Assembly (NCBI GenBank): GCA_937927945.1
Contig: CALEYW010000097.1
Coordinates: 124,001-188,000 of the forward strand
From: an uncultured candidate division WPS-2 bacterium
GTDB lineage: Bacteria > Vulcanimicrobiota > Vulcanimicrobiia > Vulcanimicrobiales > Vulcanimicrobiaceae
Reading direction: 5' to 3'
Length of the DNA: 64,000 bases
In this document: piece after piece, positions 34,719-43,512 of the stretch
Layout of the letters: every line of letters starts with the position of its first letter
Position numbering within the stretch: the first letter of the stretch is position 1
Made by a program: the position numbers and the translations under genes
The notes under the pieces: generated by a model
What the model saw: only the letters and a program-made list of their open reading frames with translations
What the model was told of the DNA's origin: nothing
The model's database searches: none

Positions 34719-36437
34719 CTAGTAGATCGGCGACCCAGGAGCGCCAGGCGCCGCCGACCCATCATCCTGGGCGAAGATCAAGCGCAGCGGATACGTCGAC
34801 CCGCCTTCCGGCATCGTCACGACGCGAATGCGCCGGAACGTCCCCGCCGTGATCGTCTCCTGCCAGATCTTGAACTTCGAGAACGCCGCGAGCGCGTGCG
34901 CCTGGACGAGCGTGCCGTCGATCAAGAACGTGCCGGTCGCCCGCCCGCCGCGCGGGTTCGCGTACAGGGCGATCGAACGCGCCCCGCGCGTCATGTTGAC
35001 GATCACGACGTTCATCGCTTGCTGGACGCCGTAGTCGCCGCTGAGCGCTTCACCCGAACGCAGGTTCGGCAGCGGAAGCTGACCGATCGGGATCTCGAGA
35101 TCCTCGCCGTCGACGTCGTAGTAGCGGTCGAAGTAGAAGGTCGGCACCGGATAGACGCCGCGCGCGTGCGGCGCGCCGCCGGCGAGCAGCTGCGTGGTGT
35201 CGGTCGATTGATCGACCGGCGCCTTCGCGTCTTGTGCGACGAGCGCGAGGTCGACCGGATCGCCGGTGACGAGGCGCAGCTGCAGGATCGCGCTGACGAT
35301 GTTCGTCGCGGGGAGTGGATGATCGACGAGGTTGACGGTCGCGCCGGGCGGGATCGTCGTCACCGACCCTTCGTTGCGCGCCTGACGCACCAGGAAGCGT
35401 TTGGTCGAGAGATGGCCGACCTCCATCTCGTTGGTGCCCGGACCCGCGCTGCCTTCGATCATCTGCACCGTCGCCGGCGCGTTCGATGAGTTGCGCGCCT
35501 TGAGCAGGATGCGCCGCGCCGGCTCGGTCCCGGGATTGTAGTGGTAGTACAGGAAGCGTTGCGCTTGCGCGCGGTCGAGCCGTGCGGTGAACAGCACGCC
35601 GTTGGCGGTCAGCCGCTCGGGATAGTCGCTCACTAGCAGCCGCGCCGGTTCGATCGGCGGGAGCGCCGTGTTCTCGATGACCACGTGCGTCGTGCCGGTG
35701 ACGGTGAAGTAGCCGTCGCCGACGATCGTGACCGGAACGTCGACCTCGGCGCGATTGTCGAGCCCGACGTCGCGGCGGATCGGGACGCTGTCCGGCGAGA
35801 CCGAGACCGACGCGCCGGGACGGAACGTCGCAGCGTGTTCGACCGCATTCGCGATCGCCTCGCGCAGGTAGTCCGCGGTGGCGGGGTTCCCGGTAACGCG
35901 CAGGGTCGTCTCGTCGGCAGCGGTGCCGGCGGCGTAGGCGACGCGCACCGGAACGTCGCGCGTCACGTTGCGCGCGTCGGTGAGGGTGACGGTCGTCGTC
36001 CCGAGCTTGACGCCGGTCACGTACAGCACGCGCTGGACCTGATCGACGACGGCCGTCGCGACGGTCGGATCGGCGACGGTCGCGGTGACGGCTCCGAGGA
36101 CGCCGTTGATTCGCGCGTTCGCGGTCTTACCGGGCTCGACGCCGACTTGCGGCGGGTCGACGATGATCGGCGGCGGCGTCGGCGTCGGCGTGGCGACGGG
36201 TGCCGCCGACGGCGACTCGAGCGGTGAGGGGACGCCTTCCGGCGAGCCGGACGCCGAGGGCCCGGGGGACGCGGGGGCACCCGGCGGCGTCGGCGGCGGT
36301 GCGGGCGTCGTGACCGCTCCCGGCGGGTTCACCGCTCCGCTGGGCGCGGGAACCGGCGGATTCACCTGAGCTGCCGCGGCGAGCGCGACGGCGCACACGA
36401 ACGCGAGGCTAGAGAACGGCGCGATGACGCGTCGCAA
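34719..36437 (-). CDS. Secreted protein with CpaC-like pilus-assembly N-terminal domain
   Basis: The 572-residue protein begins at TTG 36437, five bases after AAAGGAGT, with a signal peptide (VIAPFSSLAFVCAVALAAAAQ). A Pro/Ala/Ser-rich stretch (about 24-95) leads to a domain like that at the N-terminus of CpaC/RcpA secretins: IIVDPPQVGVEPGKTANARI, AVVDQVQRVLYVTGVKLGTTTVTLTD. A BON-like segment follows (YLREAIANAVE). No secretin pore domain follows; the remaining about 330 residues are beta-rich and unfamiliar. It could be an envelope or pilus-associated protein. No other pilus genes lie nearby. Confidence 0.65.
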   Translation of the reverse strand: MRRVIAPFSSLAFVCAVALAAAAQVNPPVPAPSGAVNPPGAVTTPAPPPTPPGAPASPGPSASGSPEGVPSPLESPSAAPVATPTPTPPPIIVDPPQVGVEPGKTANARINGVLGAVTATVADPTVATAVVDQVQRVLYVTGVKLGTTTVTLTDARNVTRDVPVRVAYAAGTAADETTLRVTGNPATADYLREAIANAVEHAATFRPGASVSVSPDSVPIRRDVGLDNRAEVDVPVTIVGDGYFTVTGTTHVVIENTALPPIEPARLLVSDYPERLTANGVLFTARLDRAQAQRFLYYHYNPGTEPARRILLKARNSSNAPATVQMIEGSAGPGTNEMEVGHLSTKRFLVRQARNEGSVTTIPPGATVNLVDHPLPATNIVSAILQLRLVTGDPVDLALVAQDAKAPVDQSTDTTQLLAGGAPHARGVYPVPTFYFDRYYDVDGEDLEIPIGQLPLPNLRSGEALSGDYGVQQAMNVVIVNMTRGARSIALYANPRGGRATGTFLIDGTLVQAHALAAFSKFKIWQETITAGTFRRIRVVTMPEGGSTYPLRLIFAQDDGSAAPGAPGSPIY

Positions 36438-36463
36438 GCGACTCCTTTTACGGATAGGTACGG

Positions 36464-38104
36464 CTACGCGATCATCTTCGCGTCGCCGGCATCCCGAGAG
36501 ACGGCCGAGGCGAGAAGCGTCTTGTACCCGACGTTCGGGAACAGGACGGTGACCAAGTCTTTCTCGGCGCGTTCGACCGTGCCTTGCCCGAACTTGCGAT
36601 GGTACACCACGTCCGCGATGCGGTAGCCCGACGAGGTGAAATCGCGGCGACCCTGGAGGCAGTTGTCGCACGCGCCGCAGGTCTCTTCGGCGTAGTCCTC
36701 GCCGAAGTAGTTCAGGATGAAGCGGCGGCGGCAGCCTGTGGTCTCGGCATACTGCAGCATCATCGCCAGCTTGGACTGGTCGTACTTCTTCTTGGTCTCG
36801 TAGTTGGCGAGGTTGAGGACCATCTCGCGCTGCTCGCGGGCAGCGTCGGTCAGCACGTACTTGCTGCGCATCCCGTTTTCGATGAAGCCGCCCTTCTTGA
36901 GCAGCGCCAGGACGACTTTGAGCTTGGTCAGCGGAAGCTGCGTGATCTTGCGCAGGTCGGTCAGGCTCACGCCGCCCTCCTGCTCGCCGAAGATCTCGAG
37001 CGTGCCGAACACCTTCTGCACTTCCTCGATGTCGGGATATTTTCCGGTGAGGAAGTAGTTCTGCACGCGCGTGTCGCTCATGCGGTAGATCAGCACGCAC
37101 TTCGAGAGATCGCCGTCGCGTCCGGCGCGCCCGGCTTCCTGCGTGTAGGCTTCCACCGAACCCGGCAGATCGAAGTGCACGACGAAGCGGATGTTCGGCT
37201 TGTCGATGCCCAGGCCGAACGCGTTGGTTGCAACGACCGCGCGAATCGCTTCCTGCATGAAGAGCTCGTGTACCGCGGTCCGGTCATGCTTCTGCAGCTT
37301 GGAATGATAGACGGCGGCCGGCAGGCCGAGCTCATCGTGCAGGTACTGCTGCACCTCGAGCGCGTTTTTAATAGTCGCCGTATAGACGATTCCGGTGCCG
37401 TCGAGCTCGCCCTTGAGGAAGAGATCCTTGAGCATCTTGAGCTTGCCGGCTTCGCTTTCGGCGCGACGGACTTCGTACTGCAGGTTCGGGCGGTCGAAGC
37501 CTTTGACGATCGGCTTGACGTGCGGTATGCCGAGCTGGAGCAGAATGTCTTCGCGCACGGCCGGCGTCGCCGTTGCCGTGAGCGCGAGCACCGTCGGATT
37601 GCGCAGCTGCTTGATGACTTTGCCGAGGTTCAAATACGCGGGCCGGAAATCGTGGCCCCACTGCGAGATGCAGTGCGCTTCGTCGACGCAGAAGAGCGGA
37701 ACGTGGAGGTCTTGCAGGAGGCCCACGAACGCGTCGTCTTCGAGTTTCTCCGGCGTCACGAAGACGATCTTCATTTGGCCGGACGCGATGCGCGCCATGG
37801 CCGCGATCTCTTGGTCTTCGGAGAGCGTCGAGTTGAGCGCGACGGTGGAGGTGACACCGCGCTCGGCCAGCATGTCGAGCTGATCTTTCATCAAGGCGAT
37901 CAGCGGCGAGACGACGATGGTCGTCCCTTCGAACAGCAGCGCGGGCAGCTGATAGCAGAGCGATTTCCCGGCACCGGTGGCGAGAATGGCGAGCGTGTCC
38001 TCGCCTTCGAGGACGCGGCTGATCACTTCGACCTGGCCCGGGTTGAAGCTGTGGTAACCGAACTTCTCGCGCAGCGCACCGTGCAAATCGTGGGTGGGCT
38101 CCAT
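36464..38104 (-). CDS. recQ: ATP-dependent DNA helicase RecQ
   Basis: RecQ is a 3'-5' DNA helicase in recombination and repair. From ATG 38104 (Shine-Dalgarno GGAGAGGAACG) the 546-residue protein has Walker A ILATGAGKSLCYQLPAL, the DEAH box CVDEAHCISQWGHDFR (the RecQ-specific aromatic loop) and motif VI QEAGRAGRDGD. It also has the RecQ zinc-binding cysteines (CRRRFILNYFGE...CGACDNC). There is no HRDC domain; after the zinc and winged-helix parts a short RIADVVYHRKFGQGTVERAEKDLVTVLFPNVG segment resembles the UvrD-type C-terminal tudor-like tail. Confidence 0.94.
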   Translation of the reverse strand: MEPTHDLHGALREKFGYHSFNPGQVEVISRVLEGEDTLAILATGAGKSLCYQLPALLFEGTTIVVSPLIALMKDQLDMLAERGVTSTVALNSTLSEDQEIAAMARIASGQMKIVFVTPEKLEDDAFVGLLQDLHVPLFCVDEAHCISQWGHDFRPAYLNLGKVIKQLRNPTVLALTATATPAVREDILLQLGIPHVKPIVKGFDRPNLQYEVRRAESEAGKLKMLKDLFLKGELDGTGIVYTATIKNALEVQQYLHDELGLPAAVYHSKLQKHDRTAVHELFMQEAIRAVVATNAFGLGIDKPNIRFVVHFDLPGSVEAYTQEAGRAGRDGDLSKCVLIYRMSDTRVQNYFLTGKYPDIEEVQKVFGTLEIFGEQEGGVSLTDLRKITQLPLTKLKVVLALLKKGGFIENGMRSKYVLTDAAREQREMVLNLANYETKKKYDQSKLAMMLQYAETTGCRRRFILNYFGEDYAEETCGACDNCLQGRRDFTSSGYRIADVVYHRKFGQGTVERAEKDLVTVLFPNVGYKTLLASAVSRDAGDAKMIA

Positions 38105-38347
38105 CGTTCCTCTCCAGCCGACCCGATGAACGGCCACACCCGCTTGAGAAAGCGGATGCGGCGACCGTCGAAAGGGCCGGCGCATTCCGGGTACCCGACC
38201 CGGCTCTCCTTAAAACGTCGGCGCACGGCGTTCGGTTGCTCATCGACGGCCACTTTATGGGCCAGCTCGGGCGGCAGCGGACACGCCCCGGCTTGCCTCG
38301 CTCTCGCGTGAACGGGAGCCGCCGGAGCGCTCCCGGAAAGCCCGGAG
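38105..38347. other. recQ-dnaX divergent intergenic region
   Basis: These 243 bases contain the divergent promoters for recQ and dnaX, but no box pair is convincing. A 7-bp hairpin CGGGAGC/GCTCCCG (38313-38335) lies just upstream of the dnaX Shine-Dalgarno region. I looked for the SRP (4.5S) RNA that often precedes dnaX and did not find its GGAA-loop signature. No protein-coding gene is supported. Confidence 0.4.
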
Positions 38348-40060
38348 GTGTCGCTCTACCGAACCTGGCGGCCCCGGACGTTCGCCGACTTGGTCGGTCA
38401 GGACGCGGTGGTCAAAACGCTTACGACCGCGCTGGAGACCGGCCGGCTCGCCCACGCGTACCTGTTCTCGGGCCCGCGCGGTTCGGGCAAGACGTCGGCC
38501 GCGAAAATCCTGGCGCGCTGCATCGAATGCGTCAACGGGCCGACTGCCTACCCGGACAACACGTGCGAGAACTGCCGCGCGATCCTCGATGGGACCGCGC
38601 TCGACGTGCTCGAAATCGACGCCGCGTCGAATCGAGGAATCGACGAGATCCGTGCGCTGCGCGATGCGGTGAAGTTCGCGCCGTCGACGATGCGCAGCAA
38701 AGTCTACATCATCGACGAGGCCCACATGCTGACCAAGGAAGGTGCGAACGCCTTCCTCAAGACGCTGGAAGAGCCGCCGGAGTGGGCGGTCTTCATTCTG
38801 GCGACCACCGCGCCGGAAGCGTTGCCGCCGACGATCCTCTCGCGCTGCCAGCGCTATGCGTTCCGCCGGATCGCGATCCCAACGATGATCGCGCGGATGC
38901 GCGAGATCGCTGGCGCCGAAGGGATCGTGATCGACGATGCCGCGCTGGGCGCGATCGCGTATCGCGCCGACGGCGGGCTGCGCGACGCGCTGACCATGCT
39001 CGAGCAGGTCGCGTCCTTTGCGAACGGACCGGTCGACGCCGTGGTCGTCGATGCGGCGTTCGGGCAAACCGGGCGTGCCTTCGCACGCGCGCTGCGCGAC
39101 GTCTCGCTCGACGGCGATGCGGCGGAAGCCCTGCGCATCATCGACGACGCGTCGGACGCCGGCACCGACATGACCGGACTCATCCGCAGCACCGTCGCGG
39201 AGTTTCGGCACCTGCTGGTGGCCCGAGTCAATCCCGACCTGCTCTCGCGCGACCTGGCCGAAGACGACGCGCAGGCCGCGCGCGAGCGTGCCGCCGCGAC
39301 CCCGCAAGCCCGGATCGTGCGCGCACTGCGCCTGCTCGCCGACGCGCTCGCTGCGGCGCGCAATTCCGGCAACGCGCGCCTCGAGCTGGAGAGCGTCGTG
39401 CTCCGCTTCGTCCTCCAAGGCGAGGATCCGACGCTGGACGCGATCTCAGCCCGGCTTGCCGCGCTCGAAGGCGGACAGCCGCGCCCTGCAGCGCCGGCGC
39501 CGCCGCGTCGGGAGCCGCCGCCCGCCGAGTCGCGGCCCGAGCCGGTCGCCGCGGTTCGCGCCGAACCGCCGCCGCCCGCCCAAGCCATCTCCCCATTGCC
39601 GGTCTCGGCTCCGGCCGCGCGACCGGAGCCGGCGCCCGCCGAGCGGCCCGCCGCCAGCGTGGAGCCGATCGGCGCCGCCGTGCCGCCGATAGAGCTCTCG
39701 CTGCAGAAGGTGCGTACGCTCTGGCAGCAGATCCGGACCCGAGCCGAAGAGGTGAAGCCGTCGCTCAACGCGCCGTTGAGCCGTGCGACGGTCGAAGGGC
39801 TCGAGCGCGACACGATCGTGCTGCGTATCCCGGTTCCGCCGATGGCCGAGGTCGTCAAGCGCGAGCTGCCGGCGCTCAGGCGCGCGATCGCGGCGGTCAC
39901 GGGCCGCGCGCTCGACGTGCGCGTCGTCAGCGGCGCGAGCGCGCCGCAGCCCCAGACCGGCGTCGCCGACGCCGGCGGCGAAGAACCGCCCGACGACCTG
40001 ATGCGCTACGCGCTCGACACGTTGCCTACCGACACACGCGAGGGATCACGAACACGATGA
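38348..40060 (+). CDS. dnaX: DNA polymerase III subunit gamma/tau
   Basis: DnaX is the clamp-loader ATPase. The 570-residue protein starts at a GTG with MSLYRTWRPRTFADLVGQD, has Walker A SGPRGSGKTSAAKILARC, a zinc module (CIECVNGPTAYPDNTCENC), DEAH-like IIDEAHMLT and the sensor SRCQRYAFRRI. A Pro/Ala-rich linker (about 375-445) and a tau-like C-terminal domain follow (LQKVRTLWQQIRTRAEEVKPSL). I saw no A-rich slippery site for a gamma frameshift. It overlaps ybaB (ATGA), the standard dnaX-ybaB-recR operon. Confidence 0.96.
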   Translation: MSLYRTWRPRTFADLVGQDAVVKTLTTALETGRLAHAYLFSGPRGSGKTSAAKILARCIECVNGPTAYPDNTCENCRAILDGTALDVLEIDAASNRGIDEIRALRDAVKFAPSTMRSKVYIIDEAHMLTKEGANAFLKTLEEPPEWAVFILATTAPEALPPTILSRCQRYAFRRIAIPTMIARMREIAGAEGIVIDDAALGAIAYRADGGLRDALTMLEQVASFANGPVDAVVVDAAFGQTGRAFARALRDVSLDGDAAEALRIIDDASDAGTDMTGLIRSTVAEFRHLLVARVNPDLLSRDLAEDDAQAARERAAATPQARIVRALRLLADALAAARNSGNARLELESVVLRFVLQGEDPTLDAISARLAALEGGQPRPAAPAPPRREPPPAESRPEPVAAVRAEPPPPAQAISPLPVSAPAARPEPAPAERPAASVEPIGAAVPPIELSLQKVRTLWQQIRTRAEEVKPSLNAPLSRATVEGLERDTIVLRIPVPPMAEVVKRELPALRRAIAAVTGRALDVRVVSGASAPQPQTGVADAGGEEPPDDLMRYALDTLPTDTREGSRTR

Positions 40061-40362
40061 ACCAGGCTCAGATGATGCAGCAGATTCGCAAGATGCAGCA
40101 GGACATGGCGCGCGTCCAGGAAGAGCTCGCGAACACCGTCGTCGAGGGAAGTGCGTCGGGGGGACTCGTGACCGTGGGGATCACCGGCGAGTTCCAGGTG
40201 AAGAAGGTGACGATCAAGCCCGACGCCGTCGATCCCGACGACGTCGAGACGCTCGAAGACCTCCTGGTCGTCGCGCTCAACGACGCGCTGGGGAAAGTCC
40301 ACACGCTCAACTCGACCAAGATGGGCGCCGTCACCGGCGGCCTCAAGATCCCGGGAATGTAG
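40057..40362 (+). CDS. YbaB/EbfC family nucleoid-associated protein
   Basis: The 101-residue protein begins MNQAQMMQQIRKMQQDMARVQEEL, the helical arm of the family, and continues with VEGSASGGLVTVGITGEFQVKKVTIKP and ends TGGLKIPGM, the typical GLxxPG(M/L/F) tail. YbaB/EbfC binds DNA as a tweezer-shaped dimer and is normally encoded between dnaX and recR. Confidence 0.95.
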   Translation: MNQAQMMQQIRKMQQDMARVQEELANTVVEGSASGGLVTVGITGEFQVKKVTIKPDAVDPDDVETLEDLLVVALNDALGKVHTLNSTKMGAVTGGLKIPGM

Positions 40363-40375
40363 TCGGAGCAGCACG

Positions 40376-40978
40376 ATCTCGACCACGATCGCGGCCCCCG
40401 TTCAAGCGCTGATCAACGAGTTCAGCAAGCTGCCGACGGTGGGCCCGAAGACGGCTGCCCGGCTCGTCTTCCATTTGCTGAACCGCCCGCGTGCCGATGC
40501 CGAAGCGCTCGCCGACGCAATCGTCGCGCTCAAGGACCGCGTGCGGATGTGTACGCGCTGCTTCTCGATCACCGAGGACGATCCGTGCGACATCTGCGAC
40601 GATCAGCGTCGTGACGGCGCGATGATCTGCGTCGTCGCGGAGGCGAAGGACGTCTTCGCGATCGAGCGGACGTCGGCGTACAACGGCCGCTACCACGTGC
40701 TCGGCGGCCTGATCTCGCCGATGGACGGCATCGGCCCCTCGCAGCTTCGCGTGCGCGAACTCGTCGACCGGGTCGCCACGGAAGCGCCGACCGAAATCGT
40801 CGTCGCAACCAACCCCAATGCCGAAGGCGAAGCGACGGCGCTCTACCTCTCGCGGCTGCTCGCGCCGAGCGGGGTCAACGTCACCCGCCTGGCCTACGGC
40901 TTGCCGATCGGCGGCGACCTCGATTACGCCGACGAGAACACGCTCGCCCGCGCGATCGAAGGCCGCCGCACGTTGTGA
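40376..40978 (+). CDS. recR: Recombination protein RecR, probable non-canonical start codon
   Basis: RecR works with RecF and RecO in gap repair. Conserved sequence begins well before the first usual start codon. Codons 40388-40438 read IAAPVQALINEFSKLPT, which continues into VGPKTAARLVFHLL, the RecR helix-hairpin-helix N-terminus. The first in-frame GTG (40439) would remove it. The frame has no ATG, GTG or TTG between ybaB and 40439, but an ATC at 40376 sits 7 bases after CGGAG. Starting there gives 200 residues, the usual RecR length. The rest is standard: zinc motif C-x2-C...C-x2-C (CTRCFSITEDDPCDIC), TOPRIM region CVVAEAKDVFAIERT and GGLISPMDGIGP. A base error at the start codon is the alternative. 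Confidence 0.88.
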   Translation: MSTTIAAPVQALINEFSKLPTVGPKTAARLVFHLLNRPRADAEALADAIVALKDRVRMCTRCFSITEDDPCDICDDQRRDGAMICVVAEAKDVFAIERTSAYNGRYHVLGGLISPMDGIGPSQLRVRELVDRVATEAPTEIVVATNPNAEGEATALYLSRLLAPSGVNVTRLAYGLPIGGDLDYADENTLARAIEGRRTL

Positions 40979-41016
40979 TCGTCAAGCTCGCAATGACCGT
41001 GCGGCTCCCATGACGT

Positions 41017-41039
41017 GGGGCCCGTTTGCGTGCGGCCCC
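41017..41039. terminator. Possible bidirectional terminator between recR and MOSC gene
   Basis: GGGGCC (41017-41022) and GGCCCC (41034-41039) form a 6-bp stem with an 11-base loop in the 81-base convergent gap. On the plus strand it is followed by a GTTTTTG tract about 20 bases later. Weak evidence, but the location between convergent genes fits. Confidence 0.4.
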
Positions 41040-41059
41040 TATGATGCGTGCTGTTTTTG

Positions 41060-41710
41060 TCACTCGGGGCTTGTAGAAAGTGAGGCGACGAGCGTATCTC
41101 CGATCGCTACCGTTCCCGGTATGACGACCTCGCAGTAGATGCCCATGACGTTGGCGCGAGTGCGGGCGACTTCGCCCAGGACGCGTGGGTCGCTTTCACC
41201 GGTCGCGATGTCGTAGGTGGTGGTGACGCAGCGTTTGATCGTGTCGACGACGTACAGGACGACGTCGCCGGTGCGGATCGTCGCGCCGACCATGTCGCCT
41301 TCGCGGTTGGCGAATCCGGGCGCCGCGCGAACGAAGACGTTCGGGCGCCAGCGGAGCGGGTCGAGCGATTCGCCGACCAGCGCTTCAACGTCGTGCACCC
41401 AGAGGTCGAGGAGAATCGAGACGGGACGCGCGTCGAACCAGCGCGGTTCGTCGCGCGCCAGCGTGACGAGGACGTTCGCGTCGGCGGCATACGAGGCGGC
41501 AGTCTCCGGATCGCCGGTCAGGTGCAGCCGCGACGATTCCTTGCCGCGGAACGGCTTTCCGGCGCGGGCGTGGGTCGGTGTCTCGACGAGCAGTGCCGTA
41601 GTGCGATCGCCGGCGAGTCCATCGGGGAGAATCTCGACCCGCGTCAGGGGCTCCGCCTTGAGGGCCTTGACCGGATAGCGCCACAGTGCGGCGATCGTCC
41701 CGATGTCCAT
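41060..41710 (-). CDS. MOSC domain protein
   Basis: The 216-residue protein starts MDIGTIAALWRYPVKALKAEPL, the MOSC N-terminal beta-barrel motif (hxRYPVKSxxGxxx in YcbX/mARC proteins). It has the conserved Cys in TIKRCVTTTYDIATGESDP, similar to mARC RCxxTTxDPxTG, where the Cys binds the molybdenum cofactor. MOSC proteins transfer sulfur or act as molybdoenzymes. The partner is unknown. Its start lies only 15 bases from the start of the divergent gene at 41726. Confidence 0.85.
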   Translation of the reverse strand: MDIGTIAALWRYPVKALKAEPLTRVEILPDGLAGDRTTALLVETPTHARAGKPFRGKESSRLHLTGDPETAASYAADANVLVTLARDEPRWFDARPVSILLDLWVHDVEALVGESLDPLRWRPNVFVRAAPGFANREGDMVGATIRTGDVVLYVVDTIKRCVTTTYDIATGESDPRVLGEVARTRANVMGIYCEVVIPGTVAIGDTLVASLSTSPE

Positions 41711-41725
41711 ACCGTCCGGGGATTC

Positions 41726-42703
41726 GTGACGAGCCCGCGCGAACGCTCCCGCCGCGTGCAGAACACGGAGCTGCGCCCGTTGGGCGCGGGCGAGATTCTC
41801 GATCGTGCGGTGACGTTGTTCGTTCGCCGTTTCGTTCCGATCGTTGCCGTCTTGTCGATCGCGATCGTGCCGCTGATGCTCTCGGAGGCGCTCATCGCGC
41901 CCGGCTCCGCGCGGATGTTCACCGATCTCGGCCGCGTGCTGACGTCGACGAACGGCGGGAGCGGCTCGGTCGCGGCGGCCGCCGCGCTCACGCGCGATCA
42001 GGCAGGCGCCGGTCAATACGCGATCGTGATACTGCTCTCGATCGTCGTGCGGCTCTTGATGTGGAGCGCGATCCTGGCCGTCGCGTCGGCCGCGTATGCC
42101 GGCGCGACGACGACGTTCGGCACGGCGTATCGGCTGGCGCTCCGCTGCTGGCCCGCTCAGGCCGTCGTCGCCGTCACCTTCGCGATCATCGGGTCGGTGC
42201 TGTTCGTCCCGGTGCTGATCGCTTATGCGATCGCGATCGCTGTCGTCTTCGGTCTCATCGCGCTCCATGCGGAGGTGGTCGCGGCGATCTTCGGCGTCGT
42301 GGCGGCGATCGTCGTGCTGGGCGGATTCTTGCTGCTCGGTGCGTGGGTCTACATGACGTACCAGCTCGCCAGCGCCGCGGTCGTGATCGAGTCGATGAAC
42401 CCGATTGCCGCGATCACCGCTGCGCTGCGGCGCAGTTTCGCGCGCCAAACGTGGTGGCGCACCGTCGTCGCCGGATTGATCGCACTGACCCTCACGCAAG
42501 GCGCCGCGCTCGTGTTCGTCGGATTGGGCCTTCTCGTTGCGTCGCTCGCGCACGTCGCGCAGCTGTCGTTCGTCATCCTGGGTCTGGGCACGATCGTCGT
42601 CGAAGGCGTGCTGGCGGTGTTCGTGGTCGTGTTCTCGACCGACGTGCGCGTGCGGCGTGAAGGGCTCGACCTGATCGCGCTGACGGAGCCCGCCCCGGTA
42701 TGA
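41726..42703 (+). CDS. Multi-pass membrane protein (glycerophosphodiesterase membrane-domain-like)
   Basis: The 325-residue protein starts at GTG 41726, five bases after GGGG; GTG 41756 is an alternative. ELRPLGAGEILDRAVTLFVRRF is the amphipathic start typical of the family, followed by about six membrane helices (LSIAIVPLMLSEALIA, VILLSIVVRLLMWSAILAVASA, VLIAYAIAIAVVFGLIAL). The gene at 42700 encodes a shorter relative with the same opening (TIAEIFDRTVTL). Both head a MoxR-DUF58 cluster. Function unknown. Confidence 0.65.
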   Translation: MTSPRERSRRVQNTELRPLGAGEILDRAVTLFVRRFVPIVAVLSIAIVPLMLSEALIAPGSARMFTDLGRVLTSTNGGSGSVAAAAALTRDQAGAGQYAIVILLSIVVRLLMWSAILAVASAAYAGATTTFGTAYRLALRCWPAQAVVAVTFAIIGSVLFVPVLIAYAIAIAVVFGLIALHAEVVAAIFGVVAAIVVLGGFLLLGAWVYMTYQLASAAVVIESMNPIAAITAALRRSFARQTWWRTVVAGLIALTLTQGAALVFVGLGLLVASLAHVAQLSFVILGLGTIVVEGVLAVFVVVFSTDVRVRREGLDLIALTEPAPV

Positions 42704-43512
42704 TCGTCGCCCGTCCGCTGACCATCGCCGAGATCTTCGACCGTACGGTGACGCTCGCCGTGCGGCGATGGCGGCCGATCGTCCTCCTCGCGCTCCTGAG
42801 TGCCATACCGAGCGTTCTGGCGCGCGCCGCATCGCACGGCCAAGATCCGACGGGTGCAGCTCTTGTCGTCTACCTCGTCTGCAGTGCGGTCGTGGGTGTG
42901 TTCATCTACCCCGCGTTCATCCATATCTTCGCCGACGAGGCGGAGCCGCGCTCGGTCGCAGACGTGCTCAGCCGGGCGGCACGCGACTTCTGGCGCTCGC
43001 TGCTCGCGAATCTGCTGATCGGCACCGCGATCTTTGTGCCGATCTTGCTGCTCATCTTCGCCGTTGCGGTGGGCTATCTCTTCGCTCACCTTCCGGACGC
43101 AATCGTAGTGGGAGTCGTGCTCGGCCTGCCGACGCTGGCTGCGCTCCCCATGGTGTTTGCGATTCTCGCGATCGTCTACCCAATGCTGATCCTCGAACGA
43201 ACGGGACCGTGGGGCACGCTGCGCAACGCACGGCGTCGTGCCGGACGCGGCGGATACGTTCGCACATGGCTGCTCGGCGCGGCCATGGTCGTGGCGGTGG
43301 AAACCCCCGCAATCGCAATCAGCATCGCGCTCGATCAAGTCGCGAAGGTGCTCGGCGGCCTTTGGTGGCTGGCGCTCCCCGGAATGTTCGTCGCCTTGAT
43401 GATCACCACGGCCGTAGGCTCAGGACTCTCCACCATCGCGGCGATCGACTATCGTTTGCGCGCTGAAGGAACGGACCTCCAGGCGGCGCTCGAGATGCCC
43501 GTGCCGGCGTGA
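42700..43512 (+). CDS. Multi-pass membrane protein, paralogue of the upstream gene
   Basis: The 270-residue product begins MIVARPLTIAEIFDRTVTLAVRRW and has about six predicted helices (IVLLALLSAIPSVLA, ALVVYLVCSAVVGVFIY, LLIGTAIFVPILLLIFAVAVG). It matches the upstream gene in layout, including a terminal cytoplasmic AIDYRLRAEGTDLQAAL similar to VRREGLDLIAL. ATGA overlap indicates cotranscription. A tandem duplication is likely. Function unknown. Confidence 0.65.
   Translation: MIVARPLTIAEIFDRTVTLAVRRWRPIVLLALLSAIPSVLARAASHGQDPTGAALVVYLVCSAVVGVFIYPAFIHIFADEAEPRSVADVLSRAARDFWRSLLANLLIGTAIFVPILLLIFAVAVGYLFAHLPDAIVVGVVLGLPTLAALPMVFAILAIVYPMLILERTGPWGTLRNARRRAGRGGYVRTWLLGAAMVVAVETPAIAISIALDQVAKVLGGLWWLALPGMFVALMITTAVGSGLSTIAAIDYRLRAEGTDLQAALEMPVPA

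Noticed and set aside
38105..38347. SRP (4.5S) RNA gene upstream of dnaX
   Set aside because: Common location, but the conserved GGAA-loop and flanking domain IV sequence could not be found on either strand.
38348..40060. Programmed frameshift producing a gamma form of DnaX
   Set aside because: No A-rich slippery heptamer followed by a stem-loop was seen.
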